NCBI GenBank assembly: GCA_964429005.1
Contig: CAYSAJ010000007.1
Span: 1 to 64,000 of the forward strand
Source: JACRBE01 sp964429005
GTDB lineage: Bacteria; Chlamydiota; Chlamydiia; Chlamydiales; JACRBE01
Direction: 5' to 3'
Length of the DNA: 64,000 bases
Shown: positions 43,797 through 54,492 of the stretch, one piece after another
Layout: each line of letters opens with the position of its first letter
How positions within the stretch are numbered: position 1 is the first letter of the stretch
Position numbers and translations under genes: made by a program
The notes under the pieces: model-generated
What the model was told of the DNA's origin: nothing
What the model saw: only the letters and a program-made list of their open reading frames with translations
Databases searched by the model: none

Positions 43797-45467
43797 TCAT
43801 GTTGAAGATTTGTGTAGTGCTTCATGAAGGCTACTAAAAATATGTTTTTCTCCGATAAGGGTAACAAGACCATATTTCTTAAGCGCCTTGATTACCGTAC
43901 TATTGACTTCTGATAAACAGAGAGTGGTGCCCTCTTTTTTACACTTTAGATAAAACTCTTTAAGAGCATGCAATCCTGTTGCATCAATTGTGGGAACTTT
44001 ATCCAATCTGAGAATAAAAACCTTAGGGGGGAATTCAATATTCGTAAGAGTGTCTTTGAGAGTATCAGCAATTCCAAAGAAAAAAGGACCCGAGACCTCA
44101 TATATCTCTACACCTTCAGGTATATGTTCTCTTGATATAGCAGGTATACTGGCCCCAGAATTTTCTACAGGAGAAGGTTGGATTTTTGACACATCAGACA
44201 CTCTTTTCATGAAGATCAAAGCTGCTAAAATCACTCCAACCTGAACTGCGACTGTTAAATCTACAAATACAGTCAAAAAGAAAGTCGCTAGCAAGATTCC
44301 CACATCTCCAGCAGGGGCCTTAAATAAATGTTTGAAATGACCCATTTCGCTCATATTCCAAGCAATCATAACAAGCACAGCAGATAGAGCTGCTAAAGGG
44401 ATCTGGCTAACTAGAGGAGATAAAAAAAGAAAAATCAAAAGTAATGTTAACGCATGGATCATCCCTGCAAGTGGAGTTTTTGCACCGGTTTTGACATTAG
44501 TTGCCGTTCGGGCGATCGCTCCAGTAGCAGGTATCCCACCAAATACAATTGAAAAAATGTTCGCAATTCCCTGCCCCATGAGCTCTACATTAGATCGATG
44601 GCGAGTGCCGGCCATCCCATCTGCGACAATCGCAGAAAGAAGAGATTCAATACCTGCTAAAAAAGCGATGGTTACTGCATCCCCCATCACCATATGAATA
44701 TTTGAAAAATTGAGAGAGAAAGAAGAAAAATTAGGGAATGCAAAGGAGCGATCTAGCTCTCCAAATCGACTGAATATAGTTTCAACTGGTAAATTGAAAA
44801 GTGATGTGACAGCTGTTGAGATCACAACAGCTGTGATACCCCATGGTAATACGGGATAAAATTTTCTAATCAACAAGATGAGGATAAAAGTACCCAAAGC
44901 CAAAAGAAAAGTGGTGAGATGAAAAGTGTGCAAATGGGAAAAAATTGTCATCCACTTGGGAATAAAGTCAGCGGGAAGATTTTGAATCTTTAATCCTAGA
45001 AAATCCTTAACTTGCGAAGAAAAAATGATAACAGCGATCCCCGTGGTGAATCCTGTAATCAACGGATAAGGTATATATTTGATCCAACTTCCAAGCCTTG
45101 TAAAAGCTGCAATCAGAAGAAGGACACCTGCGATAAGAGTTGTTACAGCAAGGCCTTCGTACCCCTGCCTTTGAATAATACTGTAAATAATGACAACGAA
45201 AGCGCCTGTAGGGCCTCCGATCTGGAGTTTACTTCCTCCGAGAAGGGAGATAAGAAAACCGGCAACGATTGCGGTGATAAGACCTTTTTCTGGAGAAACG
45301 CCTGATGCGATCGCAAAAGCCATCGCAAGGGGCAGGGCAACAATCCCTACCGTGACCCCTGCAATAAGGTCTTTCTGAAAAAGCTTTTTATTATATTTTT
45401 TGAGGGCAAGCCAAGTTTCTGGAATAAATTCGTGCCAATAGCCTGGATTAAGAAAACTATGTTTCAT
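43797..45467 (-). CDS. SulP-family anion transporter with STAS domain
   Basis: 556-aa SLC26/SulP carrier. The membrane part (to about residue 410) opens with LIAGVTVGIVALPLAMAFAI and SLLGGSKLQIGGPTGAF, typical SulP signatures; a cytoplasmic STAS domain follows (about 440-550; LRLDKVPTIDATGLHALKEF). Substrates in this family are sulphate, bicarbonate or dicarboxylates and cannot be told here. The ATG at 45467 is preferred to a GTG just before it. Five to eight bases separate it from hemE upstream, so it is likely the third gene of tkt-hemE-sulP. Confidence 0.93.
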   Translation of the reverse strand: MKHSFLNPGYWHEFIPETWLALKKYNKKLFQKDLIAGVTVGIVALPLAMAFAIASGVSPEKGLITAIVAGFLISLLGGSKLQIGGPTGAFVVIIYSIIQRQGYEGLAVTTLIAGVLLLIAAFTRLGSWIKYIPYPLITGFTTGIAVIIFSSQVKDFLGLKIQNLPADFIPKWMTIFSHLHTFHLTTFLLALGTFILILLIRKFYPVLPWGITAVVISTAVTSLFNLPVETIFSRFGELDRSFAFPNFSSFSLNFSNIHMVMGDAVTIAFLAGIESLLSAIVADGMAGTRHRSNVELMGQGIANIFSIVFGGIPATGAIARTATNVKTGAKTPLAGMIHALTLLLIFLFLSPLVSQIPLAALSAVLVMIAWNMSEMGHFKHLFKAPAGDVGILLATFFLTVFVDLTVAVQVGVILAALIFMKRVSDVSKIQPSPVENSGASIPAISREHIPEGVEIYEVSGPFFFGIADTLKDTLTNIEFPPKVFILRLDKVPTIDATGLHALKEFYLKCKKEGTTLCLSEVNSTVIKALKKYGLVTLIGEKHIFSSLHEALHKSST

Positions 45468-45475
45468 CACTACCC

Positions 45476-46495
45476 CTATGTTGCAAATTCCTTTACAGTA
45501 TCAACAAATAATCGGACATCATCTTGTTTTGTCCCAGGAAGAACCCCATGTCCTAAATTTACAATAAAAGCGGGATCTCCATTCATCTCCTCAAGCAACT
45601 TTTTTAAAGGATTTAAGAAAGCTTGTTTTCCTTGAAGGAGGAGCTCAGGATCAATATTTCCTTGCAGAGTGATTTCCTTTCCAACCTTTTCTCGTATTTC
45701 AAGGACACTTTTTTCACTATCGAGGCTAATCGCGCTGAGATCAATGTTTGAGAGATCTTCAGCATAATGGCAAGATCCTCTTGCAAATACGATAAAAGGA
45801 ATTGTTGTAGGCTTGAAATGATCAATAATCTTTTTCAAGTAATGCGAAGAAAACTCTAGAAAGTCTGCGTGAGAAAGCATCCCCGCCCAGGAGTCAAACA
45901 GCTGGATCACTTTCGCGCCAGCCTGTATTTGCTGGTCGATATGATCTATAATTACTGTTGTTAGGGCTTCTAAAAATTGATGGAGAAAAGCTCTATTTGA
46001 GGCGAGATAGTTCTTTGTGTTTTTTAAATCTTTGTGAGTACCTTTCTCTTCTAAAGCATAGGTTGCTGTCGTGAAGGGTGCTCCAGCAAAACCAATCAGG
46101 GGCACATGAAGTCTTTTTCTTAGCCTTGCCATACTTCTATAAAGAAAAGGCATAGTTTCCTTTGCTGTCTTTATATAAAACTGAGGGTGACTCTGCGGAG
46201 ACACAACAGGAGAAACATAAGGGCCTCCAATATCAGGAAAATGAACGTGAAGATGCAAACACTCTAGTGGGAGTAAAATATCTGAAAAAACAATAGCAGC
46301 ATCAACATCAAGAATTTCTATTGGAAGCATCGTCACTTGCTCAATGATCTCTTCATGATGAAACATATCAAATAAAGAAGTCTTTGCTCTGAGGGCTTGA
46401 TAACGAGGCATATAACGCCCTGCTTGGCGCATGAGCCAAACAGGGGGCCTTTGATCGTTGACTCTCTCAAGAGATTTCATGAGCAAATCATTCAT
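45476..46495 (-). CDS. hemE: Uroporphyrinogen decarboxylase
   Basis: 339-aa enzyme that converts uroporphyrinogen III to coproporphyrinogen III. N-terminal signature RPPVWLMRQAGRYMPRYQ with the substrate-binding Arg pair, the YFSDILLPLE-like IVFSDILLPLE strand and GFAGAPFTTATYALE are diagnostic; length is normal. It overlaps the transketolase stop by 8 bp. With hemC, hemD, hemF and hemG in the same window, most of the lower haem pathway is here. Confidence 0.96.
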   Translation of the reverse strand: MNDLLMKSLERVNDQRPPVWLMRQAGRYMPRYQALRAKTSLFDMFHHEEIIEQVTMLPIEILDVDAAIVFSDILLPLECLHLHVHFPDIGGPYVSPVVSPQSHPQFYIKTAKETMPFLYRSMARLRKRLHVPLIGFAGAPFTTATYALEEKGTHKDLKNTKNYLASNRAFLHQFLEALTTVIIDHIDQQIQAGAKVIQLFDSWAGMLSHADFLEFSSHYLKKIIDHFKPTTIPFIVFARGSCHYAEDLSNIDLSAISLDSEKSVLEIREKVGKEITLQGNIDPELLLQGKQAFLNPLKKLLEEMNGDPAFIVNLGHGVLPGTKQDDVRLFVDTVKEFAT

Positions 46496-48479
46496 TGATA
46501 AGCCTTTTTAAGATGGCTTCTTTGGTAAATCCATATTCTTTTGCTAAAGCTTCCATAGGGGCTGATGCACCAAAGCGATCAATAGAAATCGCGATTCCCT
46601 TGCGCCCGATCCACTTATGCCATCCAAACGAAGTACCCGCTTCGATGCTGACATGCTCTGCGCTATCAGGTCCTAGTACATCCTGAATATATTGGGGAGA
46701 TTGGTGTTCGAAAAGTTCCCAGCACGGCATGGACACAACACGAGTAGGTCTTCCCTTTTCTTCAAGAGCTTTTGCCACATCCATAGCAAGAGATACTTCA
46801 GAGCCTGTAGCGATTAAAACAAAAACAACTTTTCCACTTTCTCGTTTTGCGATATAAGCACCGCGATGGGTCGTTTCTTCGAAAGAATTTTTCTCCCTAG
46901 CTATATCGGGAAGTTTTTGCCTTGAAAGGATAATTGCACTCGGACCTTTGTGCTTAAGCATCTCAAGCCACGCCCCTTTCACCTCAAACGCATCCGCAGG
47001 TCTAAAAACAAACATGTTGGGAATGGCTCTCAGCGAGGCTACTTGTTCAACAGGTTGGTGGGTAGGCCCATCTTCCCCAAGGAAGATGGAGTCATGGGTA
47101 AATTGATAAATCACTTGATAATGAGAAAGAGCAGCAAGACGAATTGCATTTCTCATGTAATCTGAAAAAGTTAAGAAAGTTCCAATAAAAGGAAGAATAA
47201 ATCCTGTTTGAAAAAGGCCTGATGCAATCGTCGCCATGCCGAATTCTCGAATTCCATATTTGAAGTTGCGCCCTTTAAAATCAGTAGGCATGACGATGGA
47301 AAAGTCTTTCATCATCGTGCAATCAGATCCTGAAAGGTCTGCTGATCCTCCATAGAGAAAAGGAAGCTCTTTGGCGATTTTGTTGATAACCGCTTGCGAG
47401 GCATTTCTTCCAGCGATAGGCCCTTTGATTTCAAGTTCCATCAGCTTTTTGCCTAAATCATCAGGACATTTTTTGAGGAGCATCAACTCATACTCTTGAT
47501 AAAGTTTCGGATTAGCCATTTTCCAGCTATCAAAAAGCTTTTTCCAGGTCGTTTCTCGTTCCCTATCTTTTTCTAATTTTGCTGCAAAAAATGTTTTAAC
47601 TGATTGCGGAACGAAAAATGGTTCTTCGGGAAGGCCGAGAGCTTTCTTCGTAAGCTTTAGCTCTTCCTCACCAAGAGGCGATCCGTGAACTTTGTGAGTC
47701 CCTTCTTTGTTAGGGGAACCTTTACCAATCACAGTATGAGCGATCACAAGAACAGGCTTTTTCTGATCGAGGGCAAATTTTGTAAAGGTCTCATGAATGT
47801 GATCTAAATCATGTCCATTTGTTTCATAGACATCGAATCCGTAAGAAATAAAACGTTTGGCAATATCATCAGAGCCGCAATCAGGGAGGGGACCATCAAG
47901 TGTGACCCTATTAGAGTCAAAAATGAGAACAAAGTTATTAAGATTGAGATGTCCAGCAAAAGAACAAGCTTCTTGAGAGACTCCTTCCATTAAGCACCCA
48001 TCACCGGCAAGGCAATATACTTTGTTATTGAAAAGGCGATGCTCAGAAGTGTTAAACTTTTCAGCAAGCATTTTCATACCAAGGGCTTGCCCTATGGCAT
48101 TCCCTACCCCTTGACCAAGAGGCCCTGTTGTCGCTTCGACACCATCGGTCATTCCATATTCTGGGTGGCCTGGAGTCACGGAGTGAAGCTGACGAAAATT
48201 TTTAATCTGATCCAGCGGAAGATCAAATCCTGCCAAATGAAGGCAGGAGTAAAGAAACATCGAGCCGTGACCAGCAGAGAGAACAAATCGGTCCCTATTT
48301 TCCCATTTAGAATCGGAAGGATTATGTTTTAAAAGATAGCCGTAGAGATAAGCTCCAAGTTCTGCGCAACCTAGGGGGAGTCCTGGATGCCCAGAGTCTG
48401 CTTTTTGTACCGCTTCAATTGAAAGCTGTCTAATCGTCCCTGCAATCGCGCTGAGCTGTTTTTTCAATTCACCGTCCAT
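46488..48479 (-). CDS. tkt: Transketolase
   Basis: 663-aa thiamine-diphosphate enzyme of the pentose phosphate pathway. The N-terminal GHPGLPLGCAELGAYLY, the ThDP motif AGDGCLMEGVSQEACSFAG with its distal Asn (VLIFDSN), the second-domain region GIREFGMATIASGL, and the C-terminal domain (VSMPCWELFE) are in normal order. The match to tktB (CT750) near alaS and hemE in Chlamydia is clear. It is divergent from alaS (88-bp gap) and coupled to hemE. Confidence 0.96.
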   Translation of the reverse strand: MDGELKKQLSAIAGTIRQLSIEAVQKADSGHPGLPLGCAELGAYLYGYLLKHNPSDSKWENRDRFVLSAGHGSMFLYSCLHLAGFDLPLDQIKNFRQLHSVTPGHPEYGMTDGVEATTGPLGQGVGNAIGQALGMKMLAEKFNTSEHRLFNNKVYCLAGDGCLMEGVSQEACSFAGHLNLNNFVLIFDSNRVTLDGPLPDCGSDDIAKRFISYGFDVYETNGHDLDHIHETFTKFALDQKKPVLVIAHTVIGKGSPNKEGTHKVHGSPLGEEELKLTKKALGLPEEPFFVPQSVKTFFAAKLEKDRERETTWKKLFDSWKMANPKLYQEYELMLLKKCPDDLGKKLMELEIKGPIAGRNASQAVINKIAKELPFLYGGSADLSGSDCTMMKDFSIVMPTDFKGRNFKYGIREFGMATIASGLFQTGFILPFIGTFLTFSDYMRNAIRLAALSHYQVIYQFTHDSIFLGEDGPTHQPVEQVASLRAIPNMFVFRPADAFEVKGAWLEMLKHKGPSAIILSRQKLPDIAREKNSFEETTHRGAYIAKRESGKVVFVLIATGSEVSLAMDVAKALEEKGRPTRVVSMPCWELFEHQSPQYIQDVLGPDSAEHVSIEAGTSFGWHKWIGRKGIAISIDRFGASAPMEALAKEYGFTKEAILKRLINE

Positions 48480-48567
48480 TCTCTAATGCTCCCTTCTTGA
48501 TTTTCAATTTTGTTTCTATTATTTTTAACCATCACACCTTAAACAAATCAAGGAAAAACCGTAAGAT

Positions 48568-51204
48568 ATGCTCTCAAAAACTATTAGAAAAAATTTTGTT
48601 GATTATTTTAAGTCTCACGGACACCGACACATTCCCTCCTCTTCTGTAGTTCCCCATGAAGATCCCACTCTTCTTTTTATCAACGCTGGGATGAACCAAT
48701 TCAAAGATGTTTTCCTTGGCAGAGCGTTTAGAGATTATACAAAAGCTGTTACAGTTCAAAAGTGCATCAGGGTCGGAGGTAAACACAATGACCTTGAAAA
48801 CGTGGGGCATACAACCCGTCACATGACTTTTTTTGAAATGCTAGGGAACTTCTCTTTTGGTGATTATTTCAAAAAAGAAGCCATCCAATTTGCATGGGAA
48901 GTAACGACGAACGTCTTCGGTTTTGACCCTGAAAAAATATGGGTCTCTGTCTTTACAACAGATGATGAAGCCTTTGAGCTTTGGAAACAGCATATTAAAG
49001 AAAGTCATATTATCCGCTTAGGGGAAAAAGACAACTTCTGGGCAATGGGAGACACAGGCCCCTGCGGCCCATGCACCGAACTTCTTTATGATAGAGGAGC
49101 AAAATTTGGCAATGCGACTTCTCCTCTCCATGATCAAACTGGCGAAAGATTTTTAGAGTTCTGGAACCTTGTTTTCATGCAATTCAACCGCTCAGCTTCT
49201 GGGGAGATGGCTCCTTTGCCTAAACCTTGTGTCGACACAGGAGCTGGATTTGAAAGAATCCTTTCCCTTAAAGAAGGGGTCGAAAGCGTTTTTCAGACAG
49301 AAATTCTCCAGCATCTCATCCGTGAAGTAGAAAAAATTTCTGGGAAAACCTATAGCTACACCAATCAGCAAACAGCTCCAGCTTTTCATGTGATCGCCGA
49401 TCATATTCGTATGCTGGCGTTTGCGATGGCAGACGGTGCTATCCCCTCAAATATTGATCGAGGATATGTCCTGCGCAAAGTTCTTCGACGAGCAGTGCGT
49501 TATGCAAAATCTTTAGGGATTCAAGATCCTTTTCTTGGTAAACTTCTTCCTACTTTAATTCATTCTATGGGAGATGATTACCCTGAACTCGTCACCTCTC
49601 AAAAAAGGACTGAAGAAATTCTTTTTATTGAAGAAGAGTCTTTTTTTAAGACTCTCAAGAGAGGGGGAAATATTCTTTCTCAAATTATTGAAAAAGCTTC
49701 TGAATCGAGCGAAAAGAAAATCACAGGCGAAGATGCTTTTAAACTCAAAGACACTTACGGCCTCCCTCTAGAAGAAGTCCTTCTTCTTGCTAAAGATTCA
49801 TCCATGAGTGTTGATCTATCTAGTTTTGAAGCTTTAGAAAAAGAGGCCAAAGAACGATCTCGCAAAGCTCAAGGCAAAGTATCTCAGGAAGTGAGCCAGA
49901 GCATTTATGAAGAATTTGTCAAAAAACATGGCAAATGTGAATTTGTCGGTTTTTCTGCCCTTTCTGAAGAAGGGAGCATTCTCGGTATTGTAAAAAATGG
50001 ACAGTATGTAGATCGTCTCTCTTCGGGTGAAGAAGGAATTCTCCTCCTTAGTAAAACACCTTTTTATGCAGAAAAAGGGGGACAAGTTGGAGACGTTGGC
50101 GAAATTAGGCATCACAAAGCGCTCTTCAAAGTGGCAGACTGTATCTCCCCTTATCCCGATGTGATCGCTCATGTTGGTGTTGTAGAGCATGGTGATTTTC
50201 TTATCGGGGAACCGATTCAAGGATATGTAAATGAAACCCATCGCCACTTTGTAGAGCGCCATCATAGCGCGACCCACCTTCTTCACTTTGCCCTCACTCA
50301 GCTTCTTGGTTCCCATGTGAAACAAGCAGGATCACTTGTAGGAAACGATATCCTACGTTTTGATTTCCATCACCATAAAGCCCTCTCGAATGAAGAGCTC
50401 CATCAGATTGAAAATCTCGTAAACCAGCACATCTGGGACAATGCTCCTATTAACACTTATGAAGTATCTTATGAAGAGGCTCAGAAAGATAAAGGAATCA
50501 AACAGTTCTTCGGTGATAAGTATGGCGCTGTGGTTCGCGTTGTCGATATGGGTGGATACTCAAAAGAACTCTGTGGTGGATGCCATGTGTCTCAGCTCTC
50601 TCACATAGGGTTTTTTAAGATTAAAAAAGAGTCATCTATCTCAGCAGGAATTCGCCGTATTGAGGCTGTTTGCCATCTGAACGCTCTTTCTCTTGTCCAT
50701 GAAGAGGAAACCCTTCTAGATGGGCTCTCTTCCCAAATGGGAGCTCCTCGATCTAAAATCCAAGATGCCCTAAATGCCCTTCAGTCTGAGAATAAATCTC
50801 TTCATCAAAAAATTGAGCGTTATGAGCAAAAGGAAGTTTCTTCTCTTGCTCATTCACTGCGTGCAAACAAACAACATAAGGGATCTGTTTCTTTTATTAT
50901 TACTGAAGTCTCTTTATCGCCAAAAAGCTTGCCTCTGTTAGCAAATTTAATGATGGAAAAAGGAGATATTGACCTTGTTTTGATTGCACAAAAAGAAGAA
51001 GGCAAATGCCAGCTTCTTCTCCGTATAGGTCCTTCACTAGTTCAAAAAGGAATTAAAGCATCTGATTGGATTAAAGAAATTGCTCCTATCGTTGGTGGCT
51101 CGGGAGGGGGCAAACCTGATAGTGCGCAAGCAGGCGGAAAGTCTCCTGAAAATCTTCATGAAGCTCTAAATAAAGCAAAAGAAATGGTGCAAAGCAAGTG
51201 TTAG
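48568..51204 (+). CDS. alaS: Alanyl-tRNA synthetase
   Basis: 878-aa class II synthetase. Catalytic part from MLSKTIRKNFVDYFKSHGHRH (start) with INAGMNQFKDVFLG and MGDTGPCGPCTEL; editing domain with the zinc-binding HHSATHLLH and CGGCHV; C-terminal DHHA1-like domain ending VGGSGGGKPDSAQAGG. Length equals that of the Chlamydia enzyme. The stop overlaps the mfd start by 7 bp, giving the alaS-mfd pair also seen as CT749-CT748. Confidence 0.97.
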   Translation: MLSKTIRKNFVDYFKSHGHRHIPSSSVVPHEDPTLLFINAGMNQFKDVFLGRAFRDYTKAVTVQKCIRVGGKHNDLENVGHTTRHMTFFEMLGNFSFGDYFKKEAIQFAWEVTTNVFGFDPEKIWVSVFTTDDEAFELWKQHIKESHIIRLGEKDNFWAMGDTGPCGPCTELLYDRGAKFGNATSPLHDQTGERFLEFWNLVFMQFNRSASGEMAPLPKPCVDTGAGFERILSLKEGVESVFQTEILQHLIREVEKISGKTYSYTNQQTAPAFHVIADHIRMLAFAMADGAIPSNIDRGYVLRKVLRRAVRYAKSLGIQDPFLGKLLPTLIHSMGDDYPELVTSQKRTEEILFIEEESFFKTLKRGGNILSQIIEKASESSEKKITGEDAFKLKDTYGLPLEEVLLLAKDSSMSVDLSSFEALEKEAKERSRKAQGKVSQEVSQSIYEEFVKKHGKCEFVGFSALSEEGSILGIVKNGQYVDRLSSGEEGILLLSKTPFYAEKGGQVGDVGEIRHHKALFKVADCISPYPDVIAHVGVVEHGDFLIGEPIQGYVNETHRHFVERHHSATHLLHFALTQLLGSHVKQAGSLVGNDILRFDFHHHKALSNEELHQIENLVNQHIWDNAPINTYEVSYEEAQKDKGIKQFFGDKYGAVVRVVDMGGYSKELCGGCHVSQLSHIGFFKIKKESSISAGIRRIEAVCHLNALSLVHEEETLLDGLSSQMGAPRSKIQDALNALQSENKSLHQKIERYEQKEVSSLAHSLRANKQHKGSVSFIITEVSLSPKSLPLLANLMMEKGDIDLVLIAQKEEGKCQLLLRIGPSLVQKGIKASDWIKEIAPIVGGSGGGKPDSAQAGGKSPENLHEALNKAKEMVQSKC

Positions 51205-54200
51205 ACATTCTTAAGAATCTTCCTTTTTTCAAACATTTAACTGAAGCTCTTACTAAGAAGCAATCGCTTCTTATGGAAGGGCTTTGGGACTCCCCTAAAG
51301 CGCTGATCCTCTCCTATCTCCATAAAACCACAGATAGGCCCATCATTGTCATCACTTCAGGAACGAGAGAAGTAAAACTCTACGATGATATTAAATTCCT
51401 TGCTGAAGGGGTGACAGAACTTCTATCTTGGGAAACTCTTCCTGGGGAAGATATTCCACCTAGTCTTGATATTATTGGAAGACGCCTTGATGTTTTGTAT
51501 GAAATTGCAACTTCTAAACACCCAAAAATCGTTCTAGCTCCCCTTCAAGCCGTTTTACAAAAAGCTCCTTCTGTTCATGAACTGGTTGCAGCTTTTACAC
51601 CGATACAAACCCACGAGATGGTTCCCTTTGATGAGATGGTACAAAAGCTAACAAAGTTAGAATATGAAAAAGTCTCTTTAGTTTCTGATAAAGGACAATT
51701 TGCTGTTCGGGGTGGCATTATTGATATATTCCCAGTAAACTCTCCTCACCCTTTTCGCATTGATTTCTTTGGCGATCAAATTGAGCAGATCAAAATTTTT
51801 GATCCCCAAAGCCAGAAATCGATCGAGAAAACAGCCTCTTTCCACCTTTGCCCTGCGAAAGAGTCGACCCTCCTTGAGAAAAATTCTGTTTCTCTTATGT
51901 CTTATTTTAGAGAGCCTCCTCTGATCGTTTTAGACGACCTTGTAGCTATTGAAGACACACTTGTTGCCCTAAAACAAATACCAGGCTATCGATCTTCATA
52001 TGTTATTCCTTTTGAAACTTTCTGGAATGAGTGGAAACAGAGCGCCCTTCTTTGGTCAAAAGAGCCTGCTCATGCTCTTTCTGAAGAAGCATCTTCAACT
52101 CGTGTGGGAAGAGATTTTTTTTCGGGGAAAAATCCTTTTGAAGAATGTTCTTTTGAAATTTTTGGTGATGGGATTACCTCTACACGTATGCATCATCCTT
52201 TTGAGTGTTTAGCCGATTTCTTTTCGATTCACTCCCCTAGCGCAGAAATACAAAAACAACAAATTGCAGCAGGAATTCAAAAACAGGCAGAGACAAGTTT
52301 ACAACTCTATCTTATCTCTGAACATGAAGCAGACAAAATGAAAATGATGGCTTGGATTTCTAACCGGCCTAAAAACACCCACTTTGTACAAGGCTATTTT
52401 TCAAGTGGTTTTGCTCTTCCTTCTCAAAATATGGTTGTTGTCACTTTTTCTGATTTAACTCAGCGTTATAAAATTACCCGTAAGAAATGGAGATCAACCT
52501 ACCACACACCTGTTTCTGAATTCCATCAGCTTGAAATTGGTGATCTTGTTGTTCACTATCATAATGGTATTGGCAAGTACCTCGGTGTTGAGAAACAAAA
52601 AAACCATCTGGGCCAGGAATCGGAGTTTCTCATCCTAGAATATGCAGAAGGGGCTAAACTCTACGTTCCTGCATCCCAAGCCTATTTAGTCAGCAAGTAT
52701 ATTGGGACACAACATGAGCGTCCTCCCCTGCATAAAATTGGGACAAGCAAATGGAGCAAAGCAAAACAACTTGCGACGCAAGCTGTCATTGGGTATGCGA
52801 AAGACCTTCTACAAATGTACGCAGAAAGGGAATCTCATGGTGGCTTTATTTACCGTGATGATAGCCATGAGATGATTCAATTTGAGGAAGAGTTTCCTTA
52901 TGTAGAAACCGATGATCAACTTCTTGCTATTGAAGCGATCAAAAAAGATATGTGCTCAACAAAAGCCATGGATCGTCTTGTTTGTGGTGATGTGGGTTAT
53001 GGTAAAACTGAAGTGGCGATGCGTGCTGCCTTTAAAGCTGTTGCTGATGGTAACAAGCAAGTAGCGGTGTTGGTTCCTACAACAGTTCTCGCTATGCAAC
53101 ACTACGAGACCATGAAGCAGCGGATGCAAAATTTCCCAATTCGTGTAGGTGTCATATCTCGCTTTCAAAAACCGAAAGAATCTGCGAAGGTGCTCGAAGA
53201 TCTAGCAAATGGTCAGATCGATATTTTGGTAGGAACTCATAGACTCCTTAGTCAAGACATCATTTTCAAAGATCTAGGACTCATTATCATAGACGAAGAG
53301 CAACGTTTTGGCGTGAGAGCCAAAGAAAAGCTCAAAAAGCTCAAAGTGGGTGTAGATTGCATCACACTCACCGCAACACCTATCCCCCGAACACTTTACA
53401 TGTCTCTGATCAATATTCGGGATATGTCGGTGATCAACTCTCCTCCTCAGGATCGTCTTCCGATTAAAACGATCATTTGTGAAAAAGAAGAAGAGATCAT
53501 AAAAAATGCGATCTTGCGAGAGCTTGCGCGTGATGGACAAGTCTATTTCATCCATAACCGCGTCGAATCGATTTTCTCCGTTGCTGAAGAAATCCAAAAG
53601 CTCGTTCCTCAAGCGAAACTAGGTATCGTTCATGGTCAATTGGATGCTGATTCCATCGATCAGATCTTCCATGATTTCAAAACTGGAGTAACAGATGTAC
53701 TCGTTGCTACCTCTTTAGTAGAAAACGGAATTGATATTCCTAATGCAAACACCATCCTTATCGATCAGGCTCACCACTTTGGTGTAGCAGACCTTTATCA
53801 ATTACGAGGAAGAGTAGGAAGATGGAACAAGCCCGCTTATTCTTACTTTTTAACCCCAAGACATAGAGCACTTCCTGAAATCTCTCAAAAAAGACTCCAG
53901 GCTCTTGTTGAAGCCTCTGGTTATGGAGGAGGGATGAAACTAGCTATGCGCGATTTGGAAATTCGAGGTGCAGGCGATATATTAGGTGTGAAACAGTCGG
54001 GACAAGTATCAACAGTTGGCTTTCACCTTTATTGCAAACTTCTTAAAAAGGCGATTGAGGCGATCAAGCACAATAAGACAGCCTCATTCCACGAAACCAA
54101 AATGGAGTTTCCTTTTGATGCTAAACTCCCTGAATACTACATTCAAGATTCATCGATTCGCTTAGAGATCTATCATCGCCTTGGTGAAGCATCTACCCAA

Positions 54201-54464
54201 GATGAAATTGATCAGATCTATGCTGAAGTAGTTGATCGGTTTGGCAGAGCTCCTGAACCTGTGCTATGGCTTTACCATATGTCTAGAGTTCGAGTCTTTG
54301 CATCTATTCGCTACATCATTTCCCTCAAATACGAGAAAAATCTCCTTGTCGTAGAAAAGCAAGGGAAAAAAGAAGTGGAGAAAAAATCTTTTCTGGTCCC
54401 TCCAGGACTAAGCCCAAAAGAAATGGAGCTCACAATCATTAAAAGAATCATGGAGGGATTTTAA
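51198..54464 (+). CDS. mfd: Transcription-repair coupling factor Mfd
   Basis: 1088-aa translocase that removes stalled RNA polymerase and recruits UvrA. N-terminal UvrB-like module (residues to about 330), RNA-polymerase-interacting domain (LEIGDLVVHYHNGIGKYLG, near 445-520), helicase motifs I GDVGYGKTEVAMRAA and II DEEQRFGV, motif VI QLRGRVGR, and a C-terminal TRCF domain (SIRLEIYHRLGEAS). The GTG start within the end of alaS is the first start that keeps the N-terminal module. A hairpin overlaps its stop codon. Confidence 0.96.
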   Translation: MLDILKNLPFFKHLTEALTKKQSLLMEGLWDSPKALILSYLHKTTDRPIIVITSGTREVKLYDDIKFLAEGVTELLSWETLPGEDIPPSLDIIGRRLDVLYEIATSKHPKIVLAPLQAVLQKAPSVHELVAAFTPIQTHEMVPFDEMVQKLTKLEYEKVSLVSDKGQFAVRGGIIDIFPVNSPHPFRIDFFGDQIEQIKIFDPQSQKSIEKTASFHLCPAKESTLLEKNSVSLMSYFREPPLIVLDDLVAIEDTLVALKQIPGYRSSYVIPFETFWNEWKQSALLWSKEPAHALSEEASSTRVGRDFFSGKNPFEECSFEIFGDGITSTRMHHPFECLADFFSIHSPSAEIQKQQIAAGIQKQAETSLQLYLISEHEADKMKMMAWISNRPKNTHFVQGYFSSGFALPSQNMVVVTFSDLTQRYKITRKKWRSTYHTPVSEFHQLEIGDLVVHYHNGIGKYLGVEKQKNHLGQESEFLILEYAEGAKLYVPASQAYLVSKYIGTQHERPPLHKIGTSKWSKAKQLATQAVIGYAKDLLQMYAERESHGGFIYRDDSHEMIQFEEEFPYVETDDQLLAIEAIKKDMCSTKAMDRLVCGDVGYGKTEVAMRAAFKAVADGNKQVAVLVPTTVLAMQHYETMKQRMQNFPIRVGVISRFQKPKESAKVLEDLANGQIDILVGTHRLLSQDIIFKDLGLIIIDEEQRFGVRAKEKLKKLKVGVDCITLTATPIPRTLYMSLINIRDMSVINSPPQDRLPIKTIICEKEEEIIKNAILRELARDGQVYFIHNRVESIFSVAEEIQKLVPQAKLGIVHGQLDADSIDQIFHDFKTGVTDVLVATSLVENGIDIPNANTILIDQAHHFGVADLYQLRGRVGRWNKPAYSYFLTPRHRALPEISQKRLQALVEASGYGGGMKLAMRDLEIRGAGDILGVKQSGQVSTVGFHLYCKLLKKAIEAIKHNKTASFHETKMEFPFDAKLPEYYIQDSSIRLEIYHRLGEASTQDEIDQIYAEVVDRFGRAPEPVLWLYHMSRVRVFASIRYIISLKYEKNLLVVEKQGKKEVEKKSFLVPPGLSPKEMELTIIKRIMEGF

Positions 54465-54470
54465 TCCCTC
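54453..54470 (+). terminator. Hairpin at the mfd stop codon
   Basis: GAGGGAT (54453-54459) and ATCCCTC (54464-54470) form a 7-bp stem with a 4-nt loop spanning the mfd stop, 22 bp before the stop of the convergent gene. There is no T-tract, so it is a modest terminator call. Confidence 0.45.
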
Positions 54471-54492
54471 TGTGATTGAATCCAATATAAAC

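Noticed and set aside
49834..50325. 163-codon open frame on the minus strand inside alaS
   Set aside because: Antisense to the conserved middle of alaS, with no ribosome-binding site and odd composition.
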